Position numbers and translations under genes: made by a program. This document shows, piece after piece, positions 18,686 through 27,892 of a stretch of DNA of 64,000 nucleotides. The notes below the pieces were generated by a model. That model was given only the letters and a program-made list of their open reading frames with translations, had not been told where the DNA came from and did not search any database. Position 1 is the first letter of the stretch. Each line of letters begins with the position of its first letter. This stretch comes from Janthinobacterium silvisoli (lineage in GTDB: Bacteria; Pseudomonadota; Gammaproteobacteria; Burkholderiales; Burkholderiaceae_D): contig NZ_JACHCL010000005.1 in the NCBI RefSeq assembly GCF_014200725.1, positions 186,001-250,000 of the forward strand, read 5' to 3'.

Positions 18686-19396
18686 ATGTCGAACTCCATT
18701 TCTCCCGTACCAAAGTCTTATCAGGGTATCTGGCGGCGCACCGGTATTTTCCGCAGCGATGGCCGCGTCGATTTGACGACCAGCGTCTGGTGGTTCCAGT
18801 CAGCGCTGTTCCATATCGATTTGCGCATACCGCAAGACCGCCCCCGCGTCGACGGCCCGGCCGCACTGGCCAGCCTGCCGCCCGCACAACTGACCCGCTT
18901 TGGCGCCCAGACCGGCTTTGCCGGCGTGACCGTGGTGGAAAAAGACCGTTGCGAGTGGCGCCCGGAAATCGCCTTCCCCGCCATCAGCGATGAACTCGAT
19001 GCTGGCCTGATGCGTTTCGACACGCCGGACAATCTGCATGAAAGCGGCATCGACGCCAGCTACCAGGAAGACTGGCTGCGCGTGGTCTCCGGCCCCGTCA
19101 CAGGCGTGCGGCTAGATAGCCTCGACCACAGTGGCAAGGTCGCTTACCTGATCATCAGCGGCCAGCAGGCAGCCTGGGCTTGCGGGATCGCGGATGCGCA
19201 GTTTCCGGCCACGGCTGGCAGCGAATTTTCCTTGCTGCGGCGCGCCCACGCGGCTGGGCCATGGCGCATCGTGGCCTCGAATCATGGCTGGCTGGAACAT
19301 GGCGCAACGATGATGCTGCCTTCCTTGGCCGACAGCCAGCCTGGCCAAGTGATCAGCGTAGGCAGTGAACGTTGGCGTATCGATAAAATCGGATAG
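18686..19396 (+). CDS. hypothetical cytosolic protein, 236 residues
   Basis: I do not recognise a characterised family. The protein is rich in aromatic residues and predicted strands (GIWRRTGIFRSDGRVD, VWWFQSALFHIDLRIP, ERWRIDKIG), consistent with a beta-barrel lipocalin-like shape. It has no signal peptide. The ATG at 18686 follows an A/T-rich leader; the open frame extends upstream to 18533, but those codons overlap the preceding terminator and are not credible. It appears to be a single gene before the phosphatase pair. Confidence 0.68.
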   Translation: MSNSISPVPKSYQGIWRRTGIFRSDGRVDLTTSVWWFQSALFHIDLRIPQDRPRVDGPAALASLPPAQLTRFGAQTGFAGVTVVEKDRCEWRPEIAFPAISDELDAGLMRFDTPDNLHESGIDASYQEDWLRVVSGPVTGVRLDSLDHSGKVAYLIISGQQAAWACGIADAQFPATAGSEFSLLRRAHAAGPWRIVASNHGWLEHGATMMLPSLADSQPGQVISVGSERWRIDKIG

Positions 19397-19420
19397 TTGC
19401 GGACGCCATAAAAAAATACA

Positions 19421-19438
19421 GTGTCATTATTACGTAAC
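19421..19438 (+). promoter_or_regulatory. possible partial Pho box upstream of the phosphatase genes
   Basis: GTGTCAT (19421-19427) matches six of seven bases of the PhoB half-site CTGTCAT. The half expected 11 bases later (ACGTAAC) matches poorly. Its position, 50-65 bases before an alkaline phosphatase gene, suits PhoB control, but the site is weak. Confidence 0.3.
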
Positions 19439-19486
19439 AAATAATTGTTATCTTGCCAGCTTCTTTAACCGAGCTGGATCGATCAC

Positions 19487-20932
19487 ATGACACGCAGAAA
19501 AACTTCCGTCGCTGCCTGCAGCGTCGCAATCACCTTGATGCTGGCCGCTTGCGGCAGCGACAATAAAGAAGTCGTGGTGGAGGCCCCACCGAAAAACGTC
19601 ATCTTCTTCCTCGGCGATGGCATGGGACTGACCACCATGACGGCGGCGCGCATTTACTCGGTGGGCGAAGAAGGTTCGTTGACCATGGACACCTTGCCGG
19701 AAACGGCCTTCGTCAAGACTTTCTCGAACGACGCGCAAGTGACCGACAGCGCGCCATCGATGGCTGCCTACATGACGGGCGTCAAGATGAACAATGAAGT
19801 CATCTCCATGTCGGCCAATACGGTCGCCATCGAACCAGGCGTGGACGCCAACGGCAACAAGCTGGTCAACAAATGCGGCACCGGCAACGGCACGCCAGCG
19901 ACCACCCTGCTGGAACTGGCCAAGGCCAAGGGTTTTGCGGCAGGCGTCGTCAGCACGGCGCGCGTCACGCACGCCACGCCAGCGGCCACCTATTCGCATA
20001 TCTGCCACCGCGACCTGGAAAACGATATCGCTGCGGCACTGGTGCCAGGCGGCGCAGGCTACAACAGCGCCCTGGGCACGACCGGCCTGGAAGTGGTGCT
20101 GGGCGGCGGCGCGCAATTCTTCACGCCATTCAAGAATGGCGGCAAACGCGCCGATGGCCGCGACCTGGTGGCCGAGCTGAAAGCGAAGAGCTACACCATC
20201 GCCAGCACGGGCGCCGACTTCAAGGCCGTCGATGGCACGAAAACCGACCGTCTGTTCGGCACGTTTACTTCCAGCCACATGAGCTATGACCTGGACCGCG
20301 ATGCTGCCAAGGAACCTAGCCTGGCAGAAATGACCACCAAGGCCATGGACGTGCTGGCCAAGAACAAAAAGGGCTATTTCCTGATGGTCGAAGGCGGCCG
20401 CATCGACCATGCGCTGCATGAAACCACCGCCAAGAAAGCGCTGCAGGACACCGTCGCTTTCGACAACGCCATCAAGGCTGCCATCGACAAGGCCAAGCTG
20501 ACCGACCCGACCCTGGCCAATACCCTGATCGTCGTCACGGCTGACCATGACCACACCCTGGTGTTGAACGGCTACGCCAAGCGCACGGGCAAGACGGCCG
20601 CCGGCAATCCTGGCGTGCTCGGCCTGGTGAAAAACTACGTCACCGGCGCCATCGAGAAAGACCTCGACGGCGCACCGTATTCCATCATCGGTTTCGGCAA
20701 TGGCGAAAACCGCACGCAAGCGAGCCGCGCCACCATGGTCGGCCTCGACGAAACCGTCACCAGCGCCAATACCTACCACCAGGAAGCGGTGATCCGCGTC
20801 TCGGCCGGCAATGAAACGCACGGCGGCACCGACGTCTTCCTGGGCGCCATCGGCAAGGGGGCAGACACCTTCCTGGGCACCATCGACAACACCAAAGTAT
20901 TCGGCCTGGTCAAGAGCGCCGGCGGTCTGTAA
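19487..20932 (+). CDS. alkaline phosphatase, lipoprotein form
   Basis: The 481-residue enzyme hydrolyses phosphate monoesters outside the cytoplasm. A lipobox (LMLAAC, Cys22) indicates lipid anchoring. The first metal ligand lies in FLGDGMG (Asp44), the phosphorylated serine in TDSAPS (Ser88), and the metal ligands GGRIDHA and ADHDHT and the late ETHGG histidine are all present. These motifs are those of the PhoA superfamily. It is the first of two adjacent paralogues; the second starts 28 bases after this stop. The extra lipid anchor would hold this copy at the membrane while the second is free. Confidence 0.93.
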   Translation: MTRRKTSVAACSVAITLMLAACGSDNKEVVVEAPPKNVIFFLGDGMGLTTMTAARIYSVGEEGSLTMDTLPETAFVKTFSNDAQVTDSAPSMAAYMTGVKMNNEVISMSANTVAIEPGVDANGNKLVNKCGTGNGTPATTLLELAKAKGFAAGVVSTARVTHATPAATYSHICHRDLENDIAAALVPGGAGYNSALGTTGLEVVLGGGAQFFTPFKNGGKRADGRDLVAELKAKSYTIASTGADFKAVDGTKTDRLFGTFTSSHMSYDLDRDAAKEPSLAEMTTKAMDVLAKNKKGYFLMVEGGRIDHALHETTAKKALQDTVAFDNAIKAAIDKAKLTDPTLANTLIVVTADHDHTLVLNGYAKRTGKTAAGNPGVLGLVKNYVTGAIEKDLDGAPYSIIGFGNGENRTQASRATMVGLDETVTSANTYHQEAVIRVSAGNETHGGTDVFLGAIGKGADTFLGTIDNTKVFGLVKSAGGL

Positions 20933-20960
20933 TCCCCAAGATAAAGAATTGGACTAGCAT

Positions 20961-22388
20961 ATGAAACTCGCATTGAAATCCGCCTTGAAACCTGCCTTGA
21001 AGCTCTCCTTGCTGACCACCCTGGTGGCCGCCAGCGTGGCCAGCGCCTACGCCGCCGACGCCAAGAACGTCATCTTCTTCCTCGGCGATGGCATGGGCCC
21101 ATCCGTCGTGACCACCGCGCGCATCTACAAATACGGCGAAGATGGCAGCCTGAACATGGACAAGCTGGAACGCACCGCGCGCATCAAGACGTTCTCCAAC
21201 GATGCGCAAACCACGGACAGCGCGCCGTCGATGGCCGCCTACATGACCGGCGTCAAGATGAACAATGAAGTCATCTCGATGTCGCAGGACACCATCGCCA
21301 AGGAACCCAGCCGCGACGTCAACGGCAACCTGGGCGTGGACAACTGCCCGGCCAGCGGCAATGGCAAATCCGTGCCAACCATTTTGGAACTGGCGAAAGC
21401 CAAGGGCAAGGCCGTGGGCGCCATCACCACCACGGAATTGACGCACGCCACACCGGCCACCACTTTCTCGCACATCTGCAACCGCAATGCGCAATACGCG
21501 ATCGCTGCACAAAGCGTACCGGGCGGCGCCGGCTACAACACCGCCCTGCTCGATGGCGTCGATGTGCTGATGGGTGGCGGGCGCAACCACTACACGCCAT
21601 GGTCGGCGACCAATAAATATGGCCGCGCCGATGGCCGCAACCTGCTGACCGAATTTGCCGCCAAGGGCTACACCGTGGCCGCCACCAAGGCGGACATGCA
21701 AGCGGCGCCAAACAACAAGAAATTCATCGGCCTGTATTCCACCCGCAGCCACCTGGAATATGAACTGGACCGTACCGCCACGCCACCGCTGGGCGAAGGC
21801 GCGACCCAGCCTAGCCTGTCGGAAATGACGGTCAAAGCCATCGATCTGCTGTCGCAAAACAGCAATGGCTACTTCCTGATGGTTGAAGGCGGCCGTATCG
21901 ACCACGCCTTGCACGGCATCAATGCCAAGCGCGCGCTGAGCGACACCATCGCCTTCGACGACGCCATCAAGGCGGCCATCGACAAGATCAAGCTGACCGA
22001 CCCGACCCTGTCGAACACCCTGATCATCGTCACAGCCGACCATGACCACACCCTGGCCTTCAACGGTTATGGCAAGCGCGGCAATCCTATCCTCGACATC
22101 AACCGCGACTACAAGTCCGGCCAGCCGAGCAAGGATGCCGATGGCAATACCTACACCACGCTGGTATTCGGCAATGGTCCGAACCGTCCCAACCTGCGCA
22201 CCAACGTCGACAGCGCCACCGCACTGGCCGACAACTACCTGCAAGAAACGGGCGTGCGCCTGGCCAGCGAAACCCACGGCGGCGGCGACGTCAAGCTGCT
22301 GGCCACGGGCGCCGGCGCCAAGACCTTCAAGGGCACGCTGGACAACACCAAGGTCTTCGACTTGCTGAAGGCCGCATTCGGCTTTTGA
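20961..22388 (+). CDS. alkaline phosphatase, periplasmic or secreted form
   Basis: The 475-residue paralogue of the preceding enzyme retains the same catalytic set: FLGDGMG, TDSAPS with Ser87, GGRIDHA, ADHDHT and ETHGGG. Its signal peptide is unlike the first copy. It starts MKLALKSALKPALKLSLL, an internal repeat, and ends at a type I site near AYAADA with no lipobox cysteine. The short 28-base gap to the first gene suggests cotranscription after a tandem duplication. Sequence divergence between the copies is considerable, so the duplication is not recent. Confidence 0.93.
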   Translation: MKLALKSALKPALKLSLLTTLVAASVASAYAADAKNVIFFLGDGMGPSVVTTARIYKYGEDGSLNMDKLERTARIKTFSNDAQTTDSAPSMAAYMTGVKMNNEVISMSQDTIAKEPSRDVNGNLGVDNCPASGNGKSVPTILELAKAKGKAVGAITTTELTHATPATTFSHICNRNAQYAIAAQSVPGGAGYNTALLDGVDVLMGGGRNHYTPWSATNKYGRADGRNLLTEFAAKGYTVAATKADMQAAPNNKKFIGLYSTRSHLEYELDRTATPPLGEGATQPSLSEMTVKAIDLLSQNSNGYFLMVEGGRIDHALHGINAKRALSDTIAFDDAIKAAIDKIKLTDPTLSNTLIIVTADHDHTLAFNGYGKRGNPILDINRDYKSGQPSKDADGNTYTTLVFGNGPNRPNLRTNVDSATALADNYLQETGVRLASETHGGGDVKLLATGAGAKTFKGTLDNTKVFDLLKAAFGF

Positions 22389-22412
22389 TGGACATCAATA
22401 AATAGTCAGACC

Positions 22413-22442
22413 GGGGCGGACAGCAGAAATGCTGTCCGCCCC
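22413..22442. other. strong intercistronic hairpin with GAAA tetraloop
   Basis: GGGGCGGACAGCA (22413-22425) pairs perfectly with its complement (22430-22442) around the loop GAAA. A C run rather than a T run follows, so it is not a standard terminator. It lies 24 bases after the phosphatase stop and 22 before the next gene start, where it could protect or partly terminate the mRNA. Confidence 0.85.
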
Positions 22443-22464
22443 CTTGCACATGTAAAGGAAGACC

Positions 22465-23166
22465 ATGAAAGCTACTTTGATCGCCATCGTGCTCGCGGCC
22501 GGCTTTGCCGGTGCAGCACAAGCCGCCCCGGTGGATCTGGACCTGGGCATCAGCTATTACAACCGCGTGCTGACGCCGGAAGGCGTGACGCGTGAAAGCC
22601 GCTATGAAGAAAAGATGCTGCGGCGACCCGGCCACGTATGGGTAGAGCGCGTCTTGCCGGCCGCCCATGGTTCGCACGATGAGCATGGCGGCAACAAGAA
22701 AGTCGCGCTCAAGAGCTCTCAGCATGAACACAAGCATTTCAATCCGGTCGTGATACCGCGCCATGTGATGCTGGAAAAAAACATCGTCAAGGTGGAATAC
22801 ATCGATGCCCATGACAAGGTGGTGGTGGCGATCCCGAAAGCCGAATACGAGAACGTCAATTTCGACGGTTCCTGGGAAAACAGCTTTTATTTGCTGGACC
22901 CGAAACTGGTGGCCGCCATGCCGCTGTCGAAACAGGTCTCGAACGTCGCGGGCGCGCGCTGGCGCGAGGTGGAAAAGAATGGCGTGTTCCAGCGGGTGCT
23001 GTGGGATGAGCAAAAACAGATTCCGCTGATCATCGAAAGCGGCGACCGCGCCAACACCTTTTATCGCCGGGTCGACGTCAAGCTGCAGCCCACTGTGAGC
23101 CGGGCCCAGCCCTGGGCCAATCTGAAAAATTACGCCCAGCGCGAGTATTCGGATTATCTGGATTAA
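22465..23166 (+). CDS. exported hypothetical protein following the phosphatases
   Basis: The 233-residue product has a signal peptide (MKATLIAIVLAAGFAGAAQAA). It is rich in charged and aromatic residues, with a histidine-rich segment HGSHDEHGGNKK (about 68-79) and HEHKHF. AAGGAAG precedes the ATG by three bases. I do not recognise the family. Context suggests cotranscription with the alkaline phosphatases, separated by a stable hairpin, so a role in phosphate or metal handling is possible but not shown. Confidence 0.75.
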   Translation: MKATLIAIVLAAGFAGAAQAAPVDLDLGISYYNRVLTPEGVTRESRYEEKMLRRPGHVWVERVLPAAHGSHDEHGGNKKVALKSSQHEHKHFNPVVIPRHVMLEKNIVKVEYIDAHDKVVVAIPKAEYENVNFDGSWENSFYLLDPKLVAAMPLSKQVSNVAGARWREVEKNGVFQRVLWDEQKQIPLIIESGDRANTFYRRVDVKLQPTVSRAQPWANLKNYAQREYSDYLD

Positions 23167-23183
23167 GGAAACGTAAGGACAAC

Positions 23184-23220
23184 AAAAAAGCCAGGGTAAC
23201 TGACGTTCCCTGGCTTTTTT
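23184..23220. terminator. bidirectional terminator between the exported protein gene and topB
   Basis: Thirteen-base arms AAAAAAGCCAGGG (23184-23196) and CCCTGGCTTTTTT (23208-23220) pair perfectly. The hairpin serves convergent genes. Confidence 0.93.
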
Positions 23221-23240
23221 TCTGACAGCTGGCTAGCGGA

Positions 23241-25901
23241 TTACTCGGCCGCCACCGCCTTTTTCGCCGGCGCCTTCTTGGCTGCCGGCTTTTTCACGGC
23301 CGCCGCTTTCTTCGCCGGTGCTTTCTTGGCGACCGCCTTCTTGGCTGGCGCCGCGCCTTCTTCACCTTCGACCTCGGCAGCCGCCGCCTTGCCCTTGGCT
23401 GGCGCCTTGGCGCCCGGCTTGGCCTTGCGCTCTTCAAACTCGAAGCTCACCTTGCCATCCTTGCCGCGTACCAGGAAAGCCTTGAATGGACGTCGCGTGC
23501 GTTGCGAGATAAAGCCAGGCAACAGATCGGTCTTGCCATCGTTGAGCAGTTTTGCCATTTGTTCCGGCAAGATTTCCTGCTGCAAGATGATGCGGCCGCT
23601 GCGGAAGTCGCACGTCTTCGGCTTCGCCACGCTGTGTTCGCAAACATAGGCCAGACCCATTTCATACACGCCAGCGGCGCACTTGGGACAAGGTCCCAGC
23701 GCTGTCTGGCCCGTGAAATCGACGCCTTCGCCATCTTCGCTGTCATCGTTTTGACCGAAATCAAATTCCAGCTTGAAGTTCTTGATTTCTTCATCGCGCA
23801 CGATGCGCAGGATGGCGGCGAATGGACGGCCCATCTTCGAGCGGAAACCTTGCAGCGGGCCGATGGTGCGGTCCTTCAGCAATTGTTCCACTTCTTCGAT
23901 TTCAAACTGGCGCGAACCTGGCGTCTTGCTCATCGAAAATTCGCACTTGGTGCAGGCGAAACGGCGGTAGTTTTCCTTGACCACGCCGCCGCAATTCGGG
24001 CATGGCGTGTGCAGGGTGGCGTAATCGCCAGGAATCGTGTCGTTGTCGTATTCCTTGGCGCGCTTGACGATGATTTGCGTCATTTGCGCGATTTCACGCA
24101 TGAATTCGTCGCGTGAAATCTTGCCCTTTTCCATCTGCGACAGCTTGTATTCCCACTCGCCTGTCAGTTCCGGCGCCGTCAATTCATTGACGCCCAGGCC
24201 TTTGAGCAAGGTCATCAGCTGTGAAGCCTTGGCGGTCGGCATCAGTTCGCGGCCTTCGCGCAGCAGATAGCGTTCCGTCAGCAAGCCCTCGATGGTGGCG
24301 GCGCGCGTGGCTGGCGTGCCCAGGCCCTTGCCAGCCATCGCATCGCGCAGCTCGTCGTCGTCGATCAGCTTGCCAGCGCCTTCCATGGCCGACAGCAAGG
24401 TCGCTTCCGTGTAGCGTGCGGGCGGTTTGGTCACCAGGCCGTTGGCGCTGACGCTTTCCGTCTGCACTTTTTCGCCCTTGGCGACTGGCACCAGGTTGCC
24501 ATTGCCATTGTTTTCCTTGTCGGCGTCGGTCGACGCTTCCTTGCCATAAATAGCCAGCCAGCCCGGATTGGTCATGACCTTGCCTTCAGTCTTGAACTGA
24601 TGGCCGGATACTTCCGTGTAGCGCGTGGTGACCTGGAATTCTGCCGGCGGGAAGAATACGGCCATGAAACGGCGCGTGACCAGGTCGTACAGCTTTTGTT
24701 CCGGCTCGGACAGGTTTTTTGGTGCGATCGTGGTCGGGATGATCGCAAAGTGGTCCGAGATCTTGGTGTTGTCGAAGATACGCTTGTTCGGCTTGACCCA
24801 GCCCTTGTCCAGGATTTGCTTGGCAAACTGGTGGTAGTTGCTGTTTTCCTTGACCACTTCCAGCGCCTGCTTGACGGTCGGCATGTAGTCTTCCGGCAAA
24901 TGGCGCGAATCGGTACGCGGGTAAGTCAGCACCTTGTGCTTTTCATACAGCGCCTGGGCCAGGCCCAGGGTATTCTTGGCCGAGAAACCAAAACGCGAGT
25001 TTGCTTCACGCTGCAGGCTGGTCAGGTCGAACAGGCCAGGCGCCATCGAGGTGGTCGGTTTCGATTCTTCCGTGACGATGCCCTGGCGGCCGCGGCAGGC
25101 GGTGGCGATCGAATCGGCAGCCGTCTTGCTCCACAGGCGCTCGGCGCGCTTCTCGGGATCGTTTTCGTCTTTCTTGAACTTGGTGTCGAGCCAGCGGCCT
25201 TCATAGATACCGGCTGCGCAAACGAATTCGGCGCGTACTTCCCAGAAGTCGCGCGGCACGAATTTCTTGATCTTGTCTTCACGCTCGACCACGATCGACA
25301 GGGTCGGCGTTTGCACGCGGCCCACGGTGGTCAGATAAAAGCCGCCCTCTTTCGAGTTGAAGGCCGTCATGGCGCGCGTACCGTTGATACCGATCAACCA
25401 GTCCGCTTCCGAACGGCAGCGGGCCGCATCGGCCAGCGGCAACATTTCTTCATCGCTGCGCAGATTGGAAAAACCGTCGCGGATGGCGCCCGGCGTCATC
25501 GATTGCAGCCACAGGCGCTTGACCGGTTGCTTGGCCTTGGCGTTTTGCGCGATCAGGCGGAAAATCAGCTCGCCTTCGCGCCCCGCGTCGCAGGCGTTAA
25601 TCAGGGTGGTAACGTCTTTGCGCTTGATCAGCTTGTTTAATACTTTGAGGCGCGCTTCCGTCTTGGCGATCGGATTGAGCGCGAAATACGGTGGAATCAT
25701 CGGCAAGTGCGCGAAACTCCATTTGCCGCGCTTCACGTCGAATTCTTCCGGTACGGCGATCTCCAGCAAGTGGCCCACCGCCGACGACAGGACGTAGTCA
25801 TCCGATTCAAAGTACTCATCGTGCTTGGTAAAGCCGCCAAGCGTCTTCGCGATATCGTTCGCGACAGAAGGCTTCTCGGCGATGATGAGGGTTTTTGTCA
25901 T
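23241..25901 (-). CDS. topB: DNA topoisomerase III with basic C-terminal tail
   Basis: This type IA topoisomerase passes single strands to relax or decatenate DNA. The TOPRIM domain is N-terminal with DAGREGE (105-111). The active-site tyrosine is Tyr327 in LTYPRTDSR. Two C-terminal zinc-binding regions follow (CPNCGG with CTKC, and CPKC with a later CEH). At 886 residues it is longer than E. coli TopB (653). The extra length includes a final tail of about 60 residues made of Ala, Lys and Pro repeats (KKAPAKKA), which resembles histone H1-like DNA-binding tails. No ribosome binding site is clear before the ATG. Confidence 0.95.
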   Translation of the reverse strand: MTKTLIIAEKPSVANDIAKTLGGFTKHDEYFESDDYVLSSAVGHLLEIAVPEEFDVKRGKWSFAHLPMIPPYFALNPIAKTEARLKVLNKLIKRKDVTTLINACDAGREGELIFRLIAQNAKAKQPVKRLWLQSMTPGAIRDGFSNLRSDEEMLPLADAARCRSEADWLIGINGTRAMTAFNSKEGGFYLTTVGRVQTPTLSIVVEREDKIKKFVPRDFWEVRAEFVCAAGIYEGRWLDTKFKKDENDPEKRAERLWSKTAADSIATACRGRQGIVTEESKPTTSMAPGLFDLTSLQREANSRFGFSAKNTLGLAQALYEKHKVLTYPRTDSRHLPEDYMPTVKQALEVVKENSNYHQFAKQILDKGWVKPNKRIFDNTKISDHFAIIPTTIAPKNLSEPEQKLYDLVTRRFMAVFFPPAEFQVTTRYTEVSGHQFKTEGKVMTNPGWLAIYGKEASTDADKENNGNGNLVPVAKGEKVQTESVSANGLVTKPPARYTEATLLSAMEGAGKLIDDDELRDAMAGKGLGTPATRAATIEGLLTERYLLREGRELMPTAKASQLMTLLKGLGVNELTAPELTGEWEYKLSQMEKGKISRDEFMREIAQMTQIIVKRAKEYDNDTIPGDYATLHTPCPNCGGVVKENYRRFACTKCEFSMSKTPGSRQFEIEEVEQLLKDRTIGPLQGFRSKMGRPFAAILRIVRDEEIKNFKLEFDFGQNDDSEDGEGVDFTGQTALGPCPKCAAGVYEMGLAYVCEHSVAKPKTCDFRSGRIILQQEILPEQMAKLLNDGKTDLLPGFISQRTRRPFKAFLVRGKDGKVSFEFEERKAKPGAKAPAKGKAAAAEVEGEEGAAPAKKAVAKKAPAKKAAAVKKPAAKKAPAKKAVAAE

Positions 25902-26217
25902 ATTTTTTAGTCTCGAAAAATGCTCTAGGATAGTTTCAGCATGCGCATCATACAGTGCATTGCCCGGCGTCGACGCTTTTGTCTTTACCTGGCATTGTGA
26001 CTTGTGGTCTTGTCAAGCGGCCAATGATAAGCGCGTAGCCAAGAATTCGGCAAGTTATCTACAAGCAAGAATGCGCAAGAACAAATGCGATTATCTAATG
26101 CTTGTGACAACGACTGTCCACATGCATGGCATATTAAAGGGGATGCGGCGGGAATGGCGCCGTGATCAGATAAAAAAGTTCATGGCCAGGCTTTGCAATG
26201 CCGCCATGAACACTTTT
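25902..26217. other. intergenic region between topB and smg
   Basis: The region holds the upstream part of topB and, at its right end, the smg terminator. I found no RNA gene or credible small ORF. The A/T-richer part (26030-26110) may contain the topB promoter, but no confident -35/-10 pair is visible. Confidence 0.5.
26171..26217. terminator. terminator after smg, probably bidirectional
   Basis: GTTCATGGC (26178-26186) pairs with GCCATGAAC (26203-26211). A run of A lies on the left and of T on the right. It abuts the smg stop codon. Confidence 0.8.
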
Positions 26218-26682
26218 TTAGTGTAGCAGGCGGGGCGGCAAGTCTTCGTCGTCGATAAACAGATCGTCAAACATCAAGGCATCCGGCTCCTTGCCCTGGC
26301 TCCACAACAGCATCAGCACGATCACTTTCAGCTTGCCCAGCGACACCGGCGCTTCATCGAGCGCCAGCGCGCGTTCGATGACGATTTCGCGCTGCAGTGG
26401 CGACAGTATCCTGGCGCTTTCAAGGAACTGGATGAAGCCGATGGCGTCCGCGCCCAGCACGTCACTTTCTTGCTGGACATAGAAACGCGTACCCGTCGAA
26501 GTCGCTGTCAAGGTGTGCTCGACACCGGCCATGGCCGTCAGGTCGGTCAGCCAGACCAGGGCTTCGGAAATCTCCACATCGTCAAAACCGACGGCCGACA
26601 GTTTGCGCGCCAACGCAGCCGGCTCGGGGCAGGCATCGGGGCGGTAATAGGTCTCGTAGAGGTACACCAGGATATCGAACAT
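26218..26682 (-). CDS. smg: Smg family protein
   Basis: The 154-residue acidic protein begins [13 protein letters not shown], the hallmark of Smg, and matches that family in length. Smg is widely linked to dprA, and its function is not firmly known. It follows dprA with 94 bases between them on the same strand. A weak GAGAG-like sequence upstream is the only ribosome binding site. Confidence 0.93.
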   Translation of the reverse strand: MFDILVYLYETYYRPDACPEPAALARKLSAVGFDDVEISEALVWLTDLTAMAGVEHTLTATSTGTRFYVQQESDVLGADAIGFIQFLESARILSPLQREIVIERALALDEAPVSLGKLKVIVLMLLWSQGKEPDALMFDDLFIDDEDLPPRLLH

Positions 26683-26776
26683 GGCTCTACTCTATCAGCT
26701 AAGCTCGCCACGACACAAGGGTGCATCCCGACAAAGCGCGCCCATGCGGCGTAGCCGCCACACTAGTGGCAGACTG

Positions 26777-27892
26777 TCATTTGCAACGCTGAAATAGTCC
26801 ACCAGGCAAACGTTCCACCAGGCCCGCCATCTCCAGCGCCAGCAACTGCCCCATCACGGCCCCCACGGCCAAACCACTGCGCTCGGCCAGGGTATCGGCG
26901 CCGTGCGGATCGTGGCCCAGCGCGGCCAGCACCTCATCCACAGGCTCGGGCGCTGACCCGGCGGCCAGCGCCGGGAAGGCGCCCTGCCACTGCAGTTCCT
27001 GCAAGACATCCTCGACCGACTCGACCAGCTTGGCGCCCTGCTTGATCAGCGCATGGCAGCCCTTGGCCAGGGTCGAATGGATGGAACCGGGCAAGGCATA
27101 GACATCGCGCCCCTGCTCGCCCGCCAGGCGGGCCGTGATCAGGGAACCGGACAGGGCAGCCGCCTCGATCACCAGCACGCCGCGCGCCAGGCCGCTGATC
27201 AGGCGATTGCGTCGCGGAAAGTTAGCCGGCATAGCGGGCAAACCCAGCGCGTACTCGCTGACAACACAACCTTGTTCGGCAATCCTTTGCGCCAGATCAA
27301 GGTTACGCTTCGGATACACGAGATCGGGACCGGTACCGATCACGGCCACCGTGGAACCTGGACCGCGCAAGCCGCCTTCATGCGCTTGGGTATCGATGCC
27401 CAGCGCCAGCCCTGAAATGATGGTCAAGCCTGCCCTGCTTAGCGACTCGGCAAACGCGGCCGCGTTCTGCATGCCCTGCGCGCTGGCGTTGCGGCTGCCG
27501 ATAATGGCGATCCCCGGGCGCGACAGCAGTTCGGCCCGGCCCCTGACATATAAGAGCAGCGGCGGATCGGCAATTTCCAGCAGCAAAGGCGGATAAGCGG
27601 CATCGGCCAGGGTCAGCACGGCATTGCCGGGACGCTGCAGCCACTGCAAGGTCAGTTCCAGCTGGCTGTTGGACACGCGCCGGGGCGGCTCGGTAATCGT
27701 GCGCGCCAGGCTGGTCGACACCACTTCGCGCAAGGCTTCGAACGAGGCGGCAAAGATTTGCCCCGGCAAGCCGAAACGGGCCAGCAAGGCGCGCGCCGCC
27801 ACCGGCCCCACGCCAGGCAGATGCTGCAGGCGCAGCCAGGCCGCCAGGTCGTTCGCTGCCTGCTCGTTTTCCACACTTGCTTCTGCATGCAT
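26777..27892 (-). CDS. dprA: DNA processing protein DprA (Smf)
   Basis: DprA binds incoming single-stranded DNA and loads RecA during natural transformation. The 371-residue protein has an N-terminal helix-hairpin-like region (HLPGVGPVAARALL), the Rossmann-like core with GSRNAS, GLALGIDTQAHEGGL and IGTGPDLVYPKRN, and a C-terminal winged helix. All three parts are intact, so it looks functional. It lies divergent from def across a 377-base gap. Confidence 0.95.
   Translation of the reverse strand: MHAEASVENEQAANDLAAWLRLQHLPGVGPVAARALLARFGLPGQIFAASFEALREVVSTSLARTITEPPRRVSNSQLELTLQWLQRPGNAVLTLADAAYPPLLLEIADPPLLLYVRGRAELLSRPGIAIIGSRNASAQGMQNAAAFAESLSRAGLTIISGLALGIDTQAHEGGLRGPGSTVAVIGTGPDLVYPKRNLDLAQRIAEQGCVVSEYALGLPAMPANFPRRNRLISGLARGVLVIEAAALSGSLITARLAGEQGRDVYALPGSIHSTLAKGCHALIKQGAKLVESVEDVLQELQWQGAFPALAAGSAPEPVDEVLAALGHDPHGADTLAERSGLAVGAVMGQLLALEMAGLVERLPGGLFQRCK

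Noticed and set aside
26030-26120. tRNA or small RNA in the topB-smg gap
   Set aside because: No T-loop sequence (GGTTCGAAT type) and no cloverleaf could be drawn.
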